From: Streptomyces neyagawaensis
GTDB taxonomy: Bacteria > Actinomycetota > Actinomycetes > Streptomycetales > Streptomycetaceae
Direction of reading: 5' to 3'
Length of the DNA: 45,372 nucleotides
NCBI RefSeq assembly: GCF_023516595.1
Contig: NZ_JAMGBG010000157.1
Span: forward strand, 1 to 45,372
Position 1 is the first letter of the stretch; each line of letters starts with the position of its first letter. Positions 23,743-32,393 of this stretch are shown here, piece after piece. The notes beneath the pieces were generated by a model, which ran no database searches, had not been told where the DNA came from, and saw only the letters and a list, made by a program, of their open reading frames with translations. The translations under genes and the position numbers were made by a program.

Positions 23743-26030
23743 CCACGCGCTTCGACACGACGCACCAAGGGGGCGCGAGCCCCGCCGACCCCGGCTGGGG
23801 ACCGCCCACGACGAGAACAGACGTCCAGGGGGCGGCGGCCGCGGACCCGCCCGGCACGCCCACGGCACCCGGCTCGGGTGAACCCCGGCAGCCCCTCGGC
23901 CGGCGGATGTGGCGCGGGCGCCCGGAGGACAACCGCTGGGTGCGCCCCGGCTTCCTCCTCACCCTGCTCCTCATCGGCGGCCTCTACACCTGGAACCTCA
24001 CGGCGTCCGGGTACGCCAACTCCTTCTACTCGGCGGCCGTGCAGGCGGGCAGCCAGTCCTGGAAGGCCCTCTTCTTCGGGTCGCTGGACTCGGCCAACGC
24101 CATCACCGTCGACAAGCCCCCGGCGTCGCTGTGGCCGATGGCCCTGTCGGTACGGCTCCTCGGCCTGAACTCCTTCGCGATCCTGTTCCCGCAGGTCCTG
24201 ATGGCCGTCGCCACCGCCGGCGTGCTGTGGGCGGCCGTCCGCCGCCGCTTCGACGCCACGGCCGGCTTCCTCACCATGGCGGTGTTCGCGCTCACGCCCG
24301 TCGCCGCGCTGATGTTCCGCTTCAACAACCCGGACGCGGCCCTCGCGCTGTTGATGGCCGCCGCCGTGTACTGCACCCTCCGCGCGATGGAGAAGGCGCA
24401 GACGAAGTGGCTGGTCTGGGCGGGTACCGCCATCGGCCTCGCCTTCCTCGTGAAGACCCTCCAGGCCTTCCTGATCCTGCCGGTGCTCGCACTCGTGTAC
24501 GTCGCGTTCGCCCCCGGCACCTGGAAGAAACGCGTCGGCCAGGTGCTGGTCGCCGGGCTCGCGATGGTCGTCTCCGGTGGCTGGTGGGTCGCGGTCGTCG
24601 AGCTGTGGCCGGCCTCGTCCCGCCCGTACATCGGCGGCTCGCAGAACAACTCCTTCCTGGAGCTGACCTTCGGCTACAACGGCCTCGGCCGCATCAACGG
24701 CGAGGAGACCGGCAGCGTCGGCGGCGGTGGCGGCGACGGCGGCGGCAACTGGGGCGAGACCGGCTGGGACCGGATGTTCAGCTCGAACATCGGCGGCCAG
24801 ATCTCCTGGCTGATCCCGGCCGCGCTGATCCTGCTCGGCGCGGCGATCTGGGCCACGCGGAAGCTGCGGCGCACCGACGGCACCCGCGCCGCGTTCCTCC
24901 TGTGGGGCGGCTCGCTGCTCATCACCATGGTGGTGTTCAGCTTCATGCAGGGCATCTTCCACGAGTACTACACCGTGGCCCTCGCCCCCTACGTCGCGCC
25001 GCTGGTCGGCATGGGCGCGGCCCTGCTGTGGGAGCGACGCGCCGAGGTGTGGGCGTCGCTCACCCTGGCCGCCGCGACGACGGCCACGGCGGTCTGGGGG
25101 TACGTCCTCCTCACCCGCTCCTCCGACTACCTCCCCTGGCTGAGGTGGGTCGTGCTGATCGGCGGTCTGGTCGCCGCGCTCGGCCTGGTCTTCGCGGCCA
25201 GGCTGGGACGTCAACTGGCCCTCGCGGTCGTGGGCCTGAGCTTCGTCACCGCGCTGGCCGGCCCGACGGCGTACACCCTGACCACGCTCGGCGAGGGCCA
25301 CACCGGTTCGATCGTCACGGCCGGCCCGTCCGTCCAGGGCGGCCGGGGAGGCCCCGGCGGCGGCATGGGCGGCGGCCCCGGTGGCCCGGGTGGCCCCGGT
25401 GGCGGCGGGATGCCGGGCCAGCCGGGCCAGAACAACCAGCAGGGCGGCCAGAACGGAAACGGCCAGAACGGAAACGGCCAGATGGGCCAGCCCCCGACCG
25501 GTGGCTTCGGTGGAGGCCCGAACGGCCGGCAGGGCCAACAGGGTCAGCCGGGCCAACAGAACGGCAACGGGTCCACGCAGACCCAGCCTCAGGGCCAGGG
25601 CAACGGCCAGACCCAGAACGGCGACGGCGGCCGGATGGGCGGCGGCGGTGGCGGCGGCATGGGCGGTCTGCTCAACGGCGCGAGCGTCAGCGACGAGGTC
25701 AAGGAACTGCTGGAGAAGAACGCAGGGGACTACACCTGGGCGGCCGCCGCGATCGGCGCCCAGAACGCGGCCAGCTACCAGCTCTCCACCGGCGAACCCG
25801 TCATGGCCATCGGCGGCTTCAACGGCACCGACCCGTCCCCCACCCTCGCGGAGTTCAAGAAGTACGTGGAGGAAGGGAAGATCCACTACTTCATCGCCGG
25901 CGGCTCCCGCGGCGGCATGGGCGGCGGGAGCAACGGCACCTCCGCGCAGATCAGCTCCTGGGTCCAGGAGAACTTCGAGACGGTGACGGTCGACGGCACG
26001 ACGTTCTACGACCTGACGCAGACGAAGTAG
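23739..26030 (+). CDS. GT39/PMT-type membrane glycosyltransferase
   Basis: 763 aa integral membrane protein with about 11-13 helices in residues 70-520. The first loop has DKPPASLWPMALSVRLLG, the acidic motif of PMT_2/ArnT-type transferases that use polyprenyl-phosphate sugars. A Gly/Asn/Gln-rich segment (about 525-650; GGPGGPGG, NGNGQNGNGQ repeats) separates the membrane part from a folded extracellular C-terminal domain (KELLEKNAGDYTWAAAAIGAQN ... GGFNGTDPSPTLAEFKKYV ... YFIAGG). It is translationally coupled to the GT2-GtrA gene, which presumably supplies its lipid-linked sugar. The acceptor (protein or wall glycan) is not determined by the sequence. Confidence 0.93.
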   Translation: MTTRFDTTHQGGASPADPGWGPPTTRTDVQGAAAADPPGTPTAPGSGEPRQPLGRRMWRGRPEDNRWVRPGFLLTLLLIGGLYTWNLTASGYANSFYSAAVQAGSQSWKALFFGSLDSANAITVDKPPASLWPMALSVRLLGLNSFAILFPQVLMAVATAGVLWAAVRRRFDATAGFLTMAVFALTPVAALMFRFNNPDAALALLMAAAVYCTLRAMEKAQTKWLVWAGTAIGLAFLVKTLQAFLILPVLALVYVAFAPGTWKKRVGQVLVAGLAMVVSGGWWVAVVELWPASSRPYIGGSQNNSFLELTFGYNGLGRINGEETGSVGGGGGDGGGNWGETGWDRMFSSNIGGQISWLIPAALILLGAAIWATRKLRRTDGTRAAFLLWGGSLLITMVVFSFMQGIFHEYYTVALAPYVAPLVGMGAALLWERRAEVWASLTLAAATTATAVWGYVLLTRSSDYLPWLRWVVLIGGLVAALGLVFAARLGRQLALAVVGLSFVTALAGPTAYTLTTLGEGHTGSIVTAGPSVQGGRGGPGGGMGGGPGGPGGPGGGGMPGQPGQNNQQGGQNGNGQNGNGQMGQPPTGGFGGGPNGRQGQQGQPGQQNGNGSTQTQPQGQGNGQTQNGDGGRMGGGGGGGMGGLLNGASVSDEVKELLEKNAGDYTWAAAAIGAQNAASYQLSTGEPVMAIGGFNGTDPSPTLAEFKKYVEEGKIHYFIAGGSRGGMGGGSNGTSAQISSWVQENFETVTVDGTTFYDLTQTK

Positions 26031-26049
26031 GCGCGGCCGACGCGGAGTG

Positions 26050-26090
26050 GGCGGTGGCCCGGGGCGAGGACGGAACCCCGGGCCACCGCC
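26050..26090 (+). terminator. Terminator of the glycosyltransferase operon
   Basis: A perfect 15-bp stem (GGCGGTGGCCCGGGG and its complement) around an 11-nt loop, 20 bp after the stop codon. Confidence 0.9.
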
Positions 26091-26104
26091 TTGCCGTACA
26101 CCGC

Positions 26105-26185
26105 CGAAACCGGCTCGTTGTGCTGCTGGACAACACCGTGCTGAACGTGGCGATCCGCTCGCTCACCGAGGAGTTGCGCCGCTGA
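26105..26185 (+). pseudogene. Relic of an MFS drug exporter N-terminus
   Basis: In frame it encodes RNRLVVLLDNTVLNVAIRSL then TEELRR and a stop. LDNTVLNVA.. is the first-helix signature of EmrB/QacA-type (DHA2) exporters, normally VLDNTVLNVALPTL. Nothing upstream or downstream continues the protein. It is a leftover from a deletion, or a chance similarity. Confidence 0.5.
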
Positions 26186-26252
26186 CCCTTGGGCTGGGGC
26201 CCTCGACCGCCGGTCCCGTCCCTCGGGGGGCCTCAGTTCTCTCCCCCGGCCT

Positions 26253-26723
26253 TCAGTCCCCTTCCACCAGCCGTGCCGGGAAGCCCCCCGTCGCCACCGG
26301 GCCCCAGCGGTCCGGGGTGATGCGGATGATCGACTTGCCCTGCTTGACCATGGCCTCGCGGTACTCGTCCCAGTTCGGGTGCTCGCCCGCGATGTTGCGG
26401 AAGTACTCCACCAGCGGCTCCACCGACTCCGGGGAGTCGATGACCTCGGCGGTTCCGTCGATCTGGACCCAGGGGCCGTCCCAGTCGTCGCTGAGGACGA
26501 CGACGCTGACCCGCTCGTCGCGCTTGGCGTTGCGCGTCTTGGCGCGCTCGGGGTACGTGGAGACCACGATGCGGCCCGAGTCGTCGACACCGCAGGTCAG
26601 CGGTGAGGCCTGCGGCCCGCCGTCGGCCCGTCGGGTCAGCAGGAGCGCCCGGTGCCGGGGGCGTACGAAGTCGAGGAGCTCGTCGAGGGAGACCTTGGTG
26701 TTGGTCGCGATGTTCCGTGCCAT
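26253..26723 (-). CDS. PPOX-class F420-dependent/FMN-binding reductase-like protein
   Basis: 156 aa split-barrel protein. Starts MARNIATNTKVSLDELLDFV, then RRADGGPQASPLTCGVDDSGRIVVSTYPERAKTRN (cores TRRADGGPQASP and TYPERAKTRN), then VSVVVLSDDWDGPWVQIDGTAEV, the pattern of actinobacterial pyridoxamine-oxidase-like F420 proteins. Probably reduces an unknown substrate with F420H2. ATG at 26723 is preferred; a GTG six bases earlier would add two residues. No ribosome site is obvious, so the mRNA may be nearly leaderless. Confidence 0.92.
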   Translation of the reverse strand: MARNIATNTKVSLDELLDFVRPRHRALLLTRRADGGPQASPLTCGVDDSGRIVVSTYPERAKTRNAKRDERVSVVVLSDDWDGPWVQIDGTAEVIDSPESVEPLVEYFRNIAGEHPNWDEYREAMVKQGKSIIRITPDRWGPVATGGFPARLVEGD

Positions 26724-26747
26724 GCGCACAGCGTAGGGCCGGGGCGC

Positions 26748-27578
26748 CTACAGGCCACCGGGCAGGCTCTCCCCCTGCACCGCCTGGACGTCCAGTTCCA
26801 CCTTGAGGGTCGTGCCGATGGCCGCGATGCCCGCCTGGAGGACCTGGTTGTAGTTCATCGCGAAGTCCTCGCGGCGCAGTTCCGTCGTCGCCCGGAACGC
26901 GGCGCGCGTGCCGCCCCACGGGTCGGGGCCGGTGCCGAGGTACGCGAGGTCGAGGTCGACCGGGCGGACGACGCCGTGCAGGGTCAGCTCGCCGTGCACC
27001 GTCCAGCGGTCCGGGGCGACGGGGGTGAGGCCCGTCGACACATAGGTGATCTCCGGGTGGTGTTCCACGTCCAGGAAGTCAGGGGACCGCAGATGGTCGT
27101 CGCGCATGCCGTTGCCCGTGTCGATCGAGGCGGCCCGGATCACCGCCGCCACACGGGACTTGGTGCCCTCGTCCGGCGCCGGGGCGATCTCGATCGAACC
27201 GGAGAACTCCGTGAACCGCCCGCGGACACTGGAGATGCCCAGGTGCTGGGCGACCGCCGCGACCGACGAGTGGGCCGGGTCGACGGTCCAGGGGCCGGGC
27301 GGCGGGAGTTCGGTGCCGCCGGGCCGGGCGAGGGTGACCGTGCCGACCTCCGCCCGCCCGCTCGCGGTCACCAGGGCGCTCGATGCGACCGGCCCGTAGC
27401 CGACGGCGGTGACGATCACCGTGTACGCGCCGGGCGCGAGCGCCGTGGGCTCGTGGACCGCTCCCTCCGCGTCGGCCTCGGCCCGCATCACCTGCGTACC
27501 GGCCCTGTCGGTCACCGTGACGACCGCGTGCGACACGGCCCAGCCGTCCCTCGTGCGGATCCTCGCGGTCAGTCCCAT
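26748..27578 (-). CDS. YceI-family lipid-binding-like protein with N-terminal beta-sandwich domain
   Basis: 276 aa. Residues about 1-88 form a carboxypeptidase-regulatory/CnaB-like beta sandwich (AVVTVTDRAGTQV, LAPGAYTVIVTAVGYGPV); residues about 95-270 are a YceI lipocalin-like barrel (WTVDPAHSSVAAVAQHLGIS, SPDFLDVEHHPEITYVST, GELTLHGVVRPVDL). YceI proteins bind isoprenoid-like ligands. No signal peptide is visible, so it would be cytoplasmic. It is 68 bp downstream of the MFS gene, whose C-terminal domains it resembles. GGAG precedes the ATG. Confidence 0.93.
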   Translation of the reverse strand: MGLTARIRTRDGWAVSHAVVTVTDRAGTQVMRAEADAEGAVHEPTALAPGAYTVIVTAVGYGPVASSALVTASGRAEVGTVTLARPGGTELPPPGPWTVDPAHSSVAAVAQHLGISSVRGRFTEFSGSIEIAPAPDEGTKSRVAAVIRAASIDTGNGMRDDHLRSPDFLDVEHHPEITYVSTGLTPVAPDRWTVHGELTLHGVVRPVDLDLAYLGTGPDPWGGTRAAFRATTELRREDFAMNYNQVLQAGIAAIGTTLKVELDVQAVQGESLPGGL

Positions 27579-27646
27579 GTGCGCGTCACTCCTCGGGTGC
27601 GACCGGTCGGCGGGGCTCAGGCGCCGCCCCGCCGACCGGGTGTGAA

Positions 27647-30175
27647 CTACTGGCCGGTGTGGGCGAGTTCGATGTCGTGGCCGTCGACTCCGGTGCCGGA
27701 GACCGTCAGGGCCGTGGCCACGGGCGGGTACCCGGTGGCGATGACCGTGTAGTCGCCGCCGTCCAGGTCGGCGAAGGCGTACGCCCCGTCCGAACCGGTG
27801 GTGGCGGTGGCGACGACGTTGCCCGCCGCGTCGACCAGCGTCACGCGGGCGTCGGCCAGCGGTCCGCCCGGTGCCCGGACGACCCCCTGGAGCCGGGCCC
27901 CGGCCTCCAGGTCGATCTCGACGCGGGTGACGCCGGTGCCGCCGACCTCGACGGGCAGGGCGCGCGGACGGAACCCGGCGGCGTTCACCGCGACGGTGAC
28001 GGGACCGGGCACCAGCTCCCCGAAGCCGAACTCGCCCTGCTCACCGGTGGTTCCGGTGGCCAGGACGTCCCCGCGCACATCGGTCACCACGACCATCGCG
28101 TCCTTGACGGGCAGCGCGTCCCCGGCGGCCCGCACCACACCGTTCAGCCCGCTCGTGCCGCTCAGCAGGATGTCGTACGGGACCGGCTCGCCGTTCACGA
28201 CGATCGTGGACGCCTGCGGCTGGAACCCGTCGGCGGCGGCGATCAGTACATACGACCCGGCGGAGGGCGCGTCCACCGCGTAGACCCCGTCGGCCCCCGC
28301 GACCGAACGGCCGAGCTGCCGGCCCTCGAGCGAGATCAGCGTGACCGCGGCCCCCGGCACGGGCGCCTCCTCGGCCCCGCGTACGTGCCCGCGCACGGGC
28401 ACCCCGCCGCCCGCCGACGCCGGGACGGAGCCCGAGGCGGCGGCCGCCGAAGCGACATCAGACGAAGCGACATCCATCGTGGCGGAAGCCGCCACGGTGG
28501 AGGAAGCCGCCACGGTGGAGGGAGCCGCGGCGGAAGGAGCTCCAGCCTCAGCCCCAGCCGTACCGGCCGTCCCCTTCTCCGCCACCGCCTGGGCGAGCGC
28601 CCCGTGGGTCCGCAGCGGGACCTCCTTGATGAAGGCGGAGAAGACGAGTGCGAGGACGGCGAAGGGGGCGGCGTACAGGAAGACGTCGCCGATGCCGTGG
28701 CCGTAGGAGCTCTCGATGACCGTGCGGATCGGCGCGGGCAGCGCGTCCAGGTCGGGGATCTCACCGTGGCCCATGGAGGAGCCGGACACCCCGAGCTTGG
28801 CGAGGCCCTCCTCCGCGTAGTGGGTGATCCGGTGGCTCAGCACCGCGCCCAGCGCGGAGACGCCGATCGCGCCGCCGAGGGAGCGGAAGAAGGTGACGAC
28901 GGAGCTGGCGGCGCCCAGGTCGCCCGGGGCCACTTGGTTCTGCGTGCACAGCACCAGGTTCTGCATCATCATGCCGACGCCGAGGCCGAGCAGCCCCATG
29001 AAGATCGCCACGTGCCAGTACGGGGTGTCGTACCGGAGCGTGCCCAGCAGACCGAGACCCGCGGTCACCAGCACAGCGCCGGCGAGCAGCCAGGCCTTCC
29101 AGCGGCCGGTGCGGGTGATGACCTGGCCGGAGACGGTCGACGAGACGAACAGGCCGGCGATCATCGGGATGGTCAGGACGCCGGACATGGTCGGCGACTT
29201 GCCGCGGGCCAGCTGGAAGTACTGGCTGAAGAAGATGGTGCCCGCGAACATCGCGACACCGACGAAGAGCGAGGCCAGCGAGGCCAGGGTGATCGTCCGG
29301 TTGCGGAACAGCCGCAGCGGGATGATCGGCTCGCTCGCCTTCGCCTCGGCGAGGACGAACAGCGCGAGCAGGGCCACCGTGCCGCCGACCATCGCGTACG
29401 TCTGCCAGGACACCCAGTCGTACTTGTCACCGGCGAAGGTCACCCAGATCAGCAACAGGCAGACCGCGGCGGTGATCAGGAAGGCGCCCGCCCAGTCGAC
29501 CTTGACCTTGCGCCGGACGACGGGCAGGTGAAGGGTCCGCTGGAGCACGATCAGGGCGATCACCGCGAAGGGGACGCCGACGTAGAAGCACCAGCGCCAG
29601 CCGAGCCAGTCGGTGTCGGTGATGACACCGCCGACCAGCGGGCCGCCGACCATGGCGGTCGCGAAGGTGGCGCCGAGGTAGCCGTTGTACCGGCCGCGCT
29701 CCCGAGGGGAGATCATCGCGGCCAGGATGATCTGTGCCAGCGACGACAGCCCGCCCATGCCGACGCCCTGCACCGCGCGGAACCCGATCAGCATCCCGGC
29801 GTTCTGGGACAGTCCGGCCGCGGCCGAGCCGAGCACGAAGATGACGAGCGCCAGCTGGATCAGCAGCTTCTTGGAGAACAGGTCGGCGAGCTTGCCCCAC
29901 AGCGGGGTGGACGCGGTCATCGCCAGCAGCGACGCGGTCACCACCCAGGTGTACGCGCTCTGGCCGCCGCCCAGGTCCTTGATGATGTCGGGCAGGGCGT
30001 TCGAGACGATCGTCGACGACAGGATCGCCACGAACATGCCGAGCAGCAGCCCGGTCAGCGCTTCCATGATCTGCCGGTGCGTCATCGGAGCGCCGTCGCC
30101 GTGCGAGGCCCCCTTGGCGGGGCCGTGGCCGTGCTTGGCGTGAGCCCGCACACCGGCTGGTGTGGTCGTTGCCAT
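27647..30175 (-). CDS. DHA2-type MFS exporter with three C-terminal beta-sandwich domains
   Basis: 842 aa. Residues about 35-540 are a 14-helix EmrB/QacA-type drug/proton antiporter (LLGMFVAILSSTIVSNALPD, LWGKLADLFSKK, GVGMGGLSSLAQIILAAMISPRERGRYNGY, parts given). After a Ser/Ala/Val-rich linker come three carboxypeptidase-regulatory-like domains (about 605-680, 685-760, 765-840), each with a Gly-D/EG-x-Y/F and G-Y/F-x-P pattern. With 14 helices the C-terminus should be cytoplasmic, an odd place for such domains. GAAGGAAG precedes the ATG. Lies 55 bp after the MarR gene and probably exports a compound sensed by it. Confidence 0.94.
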   Translation of the reverse strand: MATTTPAGVRAHAKHGHGPAKGASHGDGAPMTHRQIMEALTGLLLGMFVAILSSTIVSNALPDIIKDLGGGQSAYTWVVTASLLAMTASTPLWGKLADLFSKKLLIQLALVIFVLGSAAAGLSQNAGMLIGFRAVQGVGMGGLSSLAQIILAAMISPRERGRYNGYLGATFATAMVGGPLVGGVITDTDWLGWRWCFYVGVPFAVIALIVLQRTLHLPVVRRKVKVDWAGAFLITAAVCLLLIWVTFAGDKYDWVSWQTYAMVGGTVALLALFVLAEAKASEPIIPLRLFRNRTITLASLASLFVGVAMFAGTIFFSQYFQLARGKSPTMSGVLTIPMIAGLFVSSTVSGQVITRTGRWKAWLLAGAVLVTAGLGLLGTLRYDTPYWHVAIFMGLLGLGVGMMMQNLVLCTQNQVAPGDLGAASSVVTFFRSLGGAIGVSALGAVLSHRITHYAEEGLAKLGVSGSSMGHGEIPDLDALPAPIRTVIESSYGHGIGDVFLYAAPFAVLALVFSAFIKEVPLRTHGALAQAVAEKGTAGTAGAEAGAPSAAAPSTVAASSTVAASATMDVASSDVASAAAASGSVPASAGGGVPVRGHVRGAEEAPVPGAAVTLISLEGRQLGRSVAGADGVYAVDAPSAGSYVLIAAADGFQPQASTIVVNGEPVPYDILLSGTSGLNGVVRAAGDALPVKDAMVVVTDVRGDVLATGTTGEQGEFGFGELVPGPVTVAVNAAGFRPRALPVEVGGTGVTRVEIDLEAGARLQGVVRAPGGPLADARVTLVDAAGNVVATATTGSDGAYAFADLDGGDYTVIATGYPPVATALTVSGTGVDGHDIELAHTGQ

Positions 30176-30230
30176 GGGCTTCCTTCTCTTACGTGGTCTT
30201 CGCGGGTGTACGGGTTGTGGCGGGTGTCGT

Positions 30231-30680
30231 TCAGGGGGCCGGGCGGGAGGCGGGGGCCGTGTCGAAGCTGTGGCGCAGCCGGCCGAGGAGCCGGACCAGC
30301 TCGCCGACCTCGTCGTCGGACCAGTCGCTCAGCCGATGGGCCATCACCCCGCTGGTGCGCCGGTGGAGTTCGGCGACCAGGGCGCGGCCCTCGGGGGTCA
30401 GGCGCAGGATGCGCGAGCGTCTGTCCGCCGGGTCGGGGAGCCGTTCGATCCAGCCCCGCTCGGCGGCGTGCGCGACATGGCGGCTGGTCACCGACATGTC
30501 CACCGAGAGCAGCTCGGCGAGCCTGCTCATCCGCATCTCGCCGTTCCGGTCGAGCAGTGTGAGGACTCCCGCCGATCCGCCGGGGCAGTCGTACGGCAGC
30601 ATCCGTGCGATCTCCCGCTTCACGACCCCGATGGCGCTGAGCTGGCGGGCCAGCTCCTCGTACTGCGCTCGCTCGGCCAT
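30231..30680 (-). CDS. MarR-family transcriptional regulator
   Basis: 149 aa winged-helix repressor. Recognition region MRMSRLAELLSVDMSVTSRHVAHAAERGWIERLPDPADRRS (wing DPADRRSRILRLTPEG). First gene of the MarR-MFS-YceI operon and presumably its repressor: the promoter at 30713-30742 carries an inverted repeat over the -10. GGGAGGGG precedes the ATG. Confidence 0.95.
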   Translation of the reverse strand: MAERAQYEELARQLSAIGVVKREIARMLPYDCPGGSAGVLTLLDRNGEMRMSRLAELLSVDMSVTSRHVAHAAERGWIERLPDPADRRSRILRLTPEGRALVAELHRRTSGVMAHRLSDWSDDEVGELVRLLGRLRHSFDTAPASRPAP

Positions 30681-30710
30681 GGGAGCCCCTCCCGTGTTTG
30701 TTGCTTAGGG

Positions 30711-30742
30711 CAACCATAGAACTGGATGGTTGTCGCAGGCAA
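30711..30742 (-). promoter_or_regulatory. MarR operon promoter with operator
   Basis: Minus-strand TTGCCT (30737-30742), 18 bp, TATGGT (30713-30718). The inverted repeat CAACCAT-8 nt-ATGGTTG (30711-30732) covers the -10, the expected place for an autorepressing MarR protein. Confidence 0.65.
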
Positions 30743-30855
30743 GCGAATCTGGGAGGTTGCGGCCCAAGTCTTGGTAAAGGAGGGCGCTGCGGCGGGGGCC
30801 GCTCCGCCCCACCCCACTTGGGTGCCCCCTCGCGGATTCGCTAAGGTCTCGGGCC

Positions 30856-31050
30856 ATGGCTGACAACCAGGGCCCCCAGGGCAACTACGACCCCGCCGGG
30901 AGCACGCAGATGTTCCGCGCGTTCGTTGACGAGACCCCGCGGGGTGGCCGTGCGGAGGTGGCCTCCTCCGGGCCCCGCGTCGGTCTGATCGTCGGGATCG
31001 TCGCGGCGGTGGCGGTGGTCGCGGCGGTGGTGTGGCTGGCGCTGGGCTAA
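30856..31050 (+). CDS. Small single-pass membrane protein
   Basis: 64 aa: polar N-terminus (MADNQGPQGNYDPAGSTQMF) and one C-terminal helix (VGLIVGIVAAVAVVAAVVWLAL, about 43-63). Codon use fits a real gene. It is followed by a long inverted repeat. The function of this type of tail-anchored small protein is unknown. Confidence 0.78.
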   Translation: MADNQGPQGNYDPAGSTQMFRAFVDETPRGGRAEVASSGPRVGLIVGIVAAVAVVAAVVWLALG

Positions 31051-31160
31051 GCCGGCCGGATGCCTCCGGTGGGGCGGTGGGCGCCTACGCGTCTGCCGGG
31101 TGCCTGTCGCGTCTGCCGGGTGACTGTGATCTTGCGGCTGCGGCTCGGTCCGTGGCTGGT

Positions 31161-31232
31161 CGCGCAGTTCCCCGCGCCCCTTGAGGGCATGGGTGGCGCC
31201 CGGCGCCCTCAAGGGGCGCGGGGAACTGCGCG
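31161..31232. repeat. Perfect 28-bp inverted repeat (dispersed GCGCAGTTCCCC element)
   Basis: Arms at 31161-31188 and 31205-31232 are exact reverse complements around a 16-nt loop. One arm (CGCGGGGAACTGCGCG and neighbours) recurs at 40294-40323. It is a dispersed Streptomyces intergenic repeat, probably acting as a terminator. Confidence 0.88.
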
Positions 31233-31320
31233 AGCAACCACCCGCCACCCGCACCCACCCACCCAGCTGCTCCGCCCCCACCCAGTTACTTCCCCCCCCG
31301 CATATCCATCCGCGCGCACG

Positions 31321-31365
31321 ACGACCGCCGGGATGTCCTGAACGAACGGACATCCCGGCGGTCGT
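31321..31365. terminator. Terminator downstream of sigN
   Basis: 18-bp perfect stem (ACGACCGCCGGGATGTCC and its complement), 9-nt loop, followed by TTTCTCT on the plus strand. It lies 40 bp beyond the sigN stop and can serve both strands. Confidence 0.88.
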
Positions 31366-31404
31366 TTCTCTGTCTGGGGGCTCCCTGTCCCTCTTGACGG
31401 GGGC

Positions 31405-32325
31405 TCAGTCGGAGATGAGGCCCTCGCGCAGCTGGGCCAGGGTGCGTGTGAGGAGGCGGGAGACGTGCATCTGGGAGATGCCCACCTCTTCGCCGATCTG
31501 GGACTGGGTCATGTTCGCGAAGAAGCGGAGCATGATGATCCGGCGCTCACGGGGCGGGAGTTTGGCCAGCAGCGGCTTGAGGGACTCGCGGTACTCGACC
31601 CCTTCGAGCGCGGTGTCCTCGTAGCCGAGGCGGTCCGCCAGCGAGCCCTCGCCGCCGTCGTCCTCGGGGGCGGGTGAGTCGAGCGACGACGCTGTGTACG
31701 CGTTGCCGACCGCGAGGCCGTCGACGACGTCCTCCTCCGACACGCCCAGGACGGCGGCGAGTTCCGTGACCGTCGGGGAGCGGTCGAGCTTCTGCGACAG
31801 CTCGTCGCTGGCCTTGGTGAGGGCCAGGCGCAGCTCCTGGAGGCGGCGCGGGACCCGGACCGACCACGAGGTGTCGCGGAAGAACCGCTTGATCTCGCCC
31901 ACGACCGTCGGCATCGCGAACGTCGGGAACTCCACGCCCCGTTCGCAGTCGAAGCGGTCGATCGCCTTGATCAGGCCGATGGTGCCGACCTGGACGATGT
32001 CCTCCATCGGCTCGTTGCGTGACCGGAAACGAGCGGCCGCGTAGCGCACCAGCGGGAGGTTGAGCTCGATGAGGGTGTCCCGGACGTAGGCGCGCTCGGG
32101 GCTGTTCTCGTCGAGTGCGGCGAGCCGCAGGAACAGGGAGCGGGACAGGGTGCGGGTGTCGATGTTCGCCGAGGCCGGCACGGCCGGGAACTCAGGCGCC
32201 GGCGGAGCCTCGGTGCCGGGAAGGTCCTCGAGCTCCTGAAGGTCCTGAGGGGCCTGGATAGCGTCGGGCGCGGTTTCGCTCTTGGCGAGCGTGAGCACCT
32301 TCGAGCTGCCCTGGTCTGCGGACAT
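31405..32325 (-). CDS. sigN: SigB/F/G-family RNA polymerase sigma factor (SigN-like)
   Basis: 306 aa. Regions: 2 (LPLVRYAAARFRSRNEPMEDIVQVGTIGL, part), 3 (PRRLQELRLALTKASDEL) and 4 (MTQSQIGEEVGISQMHVSRLL). The variable N-terminus starts MSADQGSSKVLTLAK; ATG at 32325 with AAGGGGGTG upstream is the start, although the frame is open further. Called sigN because in S. coelicolor sigN lies directly before sigF in this orientation, a recollection of gene order. There SigN acts in the aerial-hypha subapical stem. Such factors are usually held by anti-sigma factors; none is adjacent here. A likely SigB-class promoter is at 32394-32419. Confidence 0.92.
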   Translation of the reverse strand: MSADQGSSKVLTLAKSETAPDAIQAPQDLQELEDLPGTEAPPAPEFPAVPASANIDTRTLSRSLFLRLAALDENSPERAYVRDTLIELNLPLVRYAAARFRSRNEPMEDIVQVGTIGLIKAIDRFDCERGVEFPTFAMPTVVGEIKRFFRDTSWSVRVPRRLQELRLALTKASDELSQKLDRSPTVTELAAVLGVSEEDVVDGLAVGNAYTASSLDSPAPEDDGGEGSLADRLGYEDTALEGVEYRESLKPLLAKLPPRERRIIMLRFFANMTQSQIGEEVGISQMHVSRLLTRTLAQLREGLISD

Positions 32326-32393
32326 GCCACCCCCTTTGGGTCGCGGACGGTCGCGGCGGACGCTCCGTCGTAGGGAACGCAGCCTCCACCTGA

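Noticed and set aside
27659..30562. Long plus-strand open frame opposite the MFS exporter
   Set aside because: No recognisable domain, Gly/Arg/His/Asp-rich shadow sequence; the opposite strand is an unmistakable exporter plus MarR regulator.
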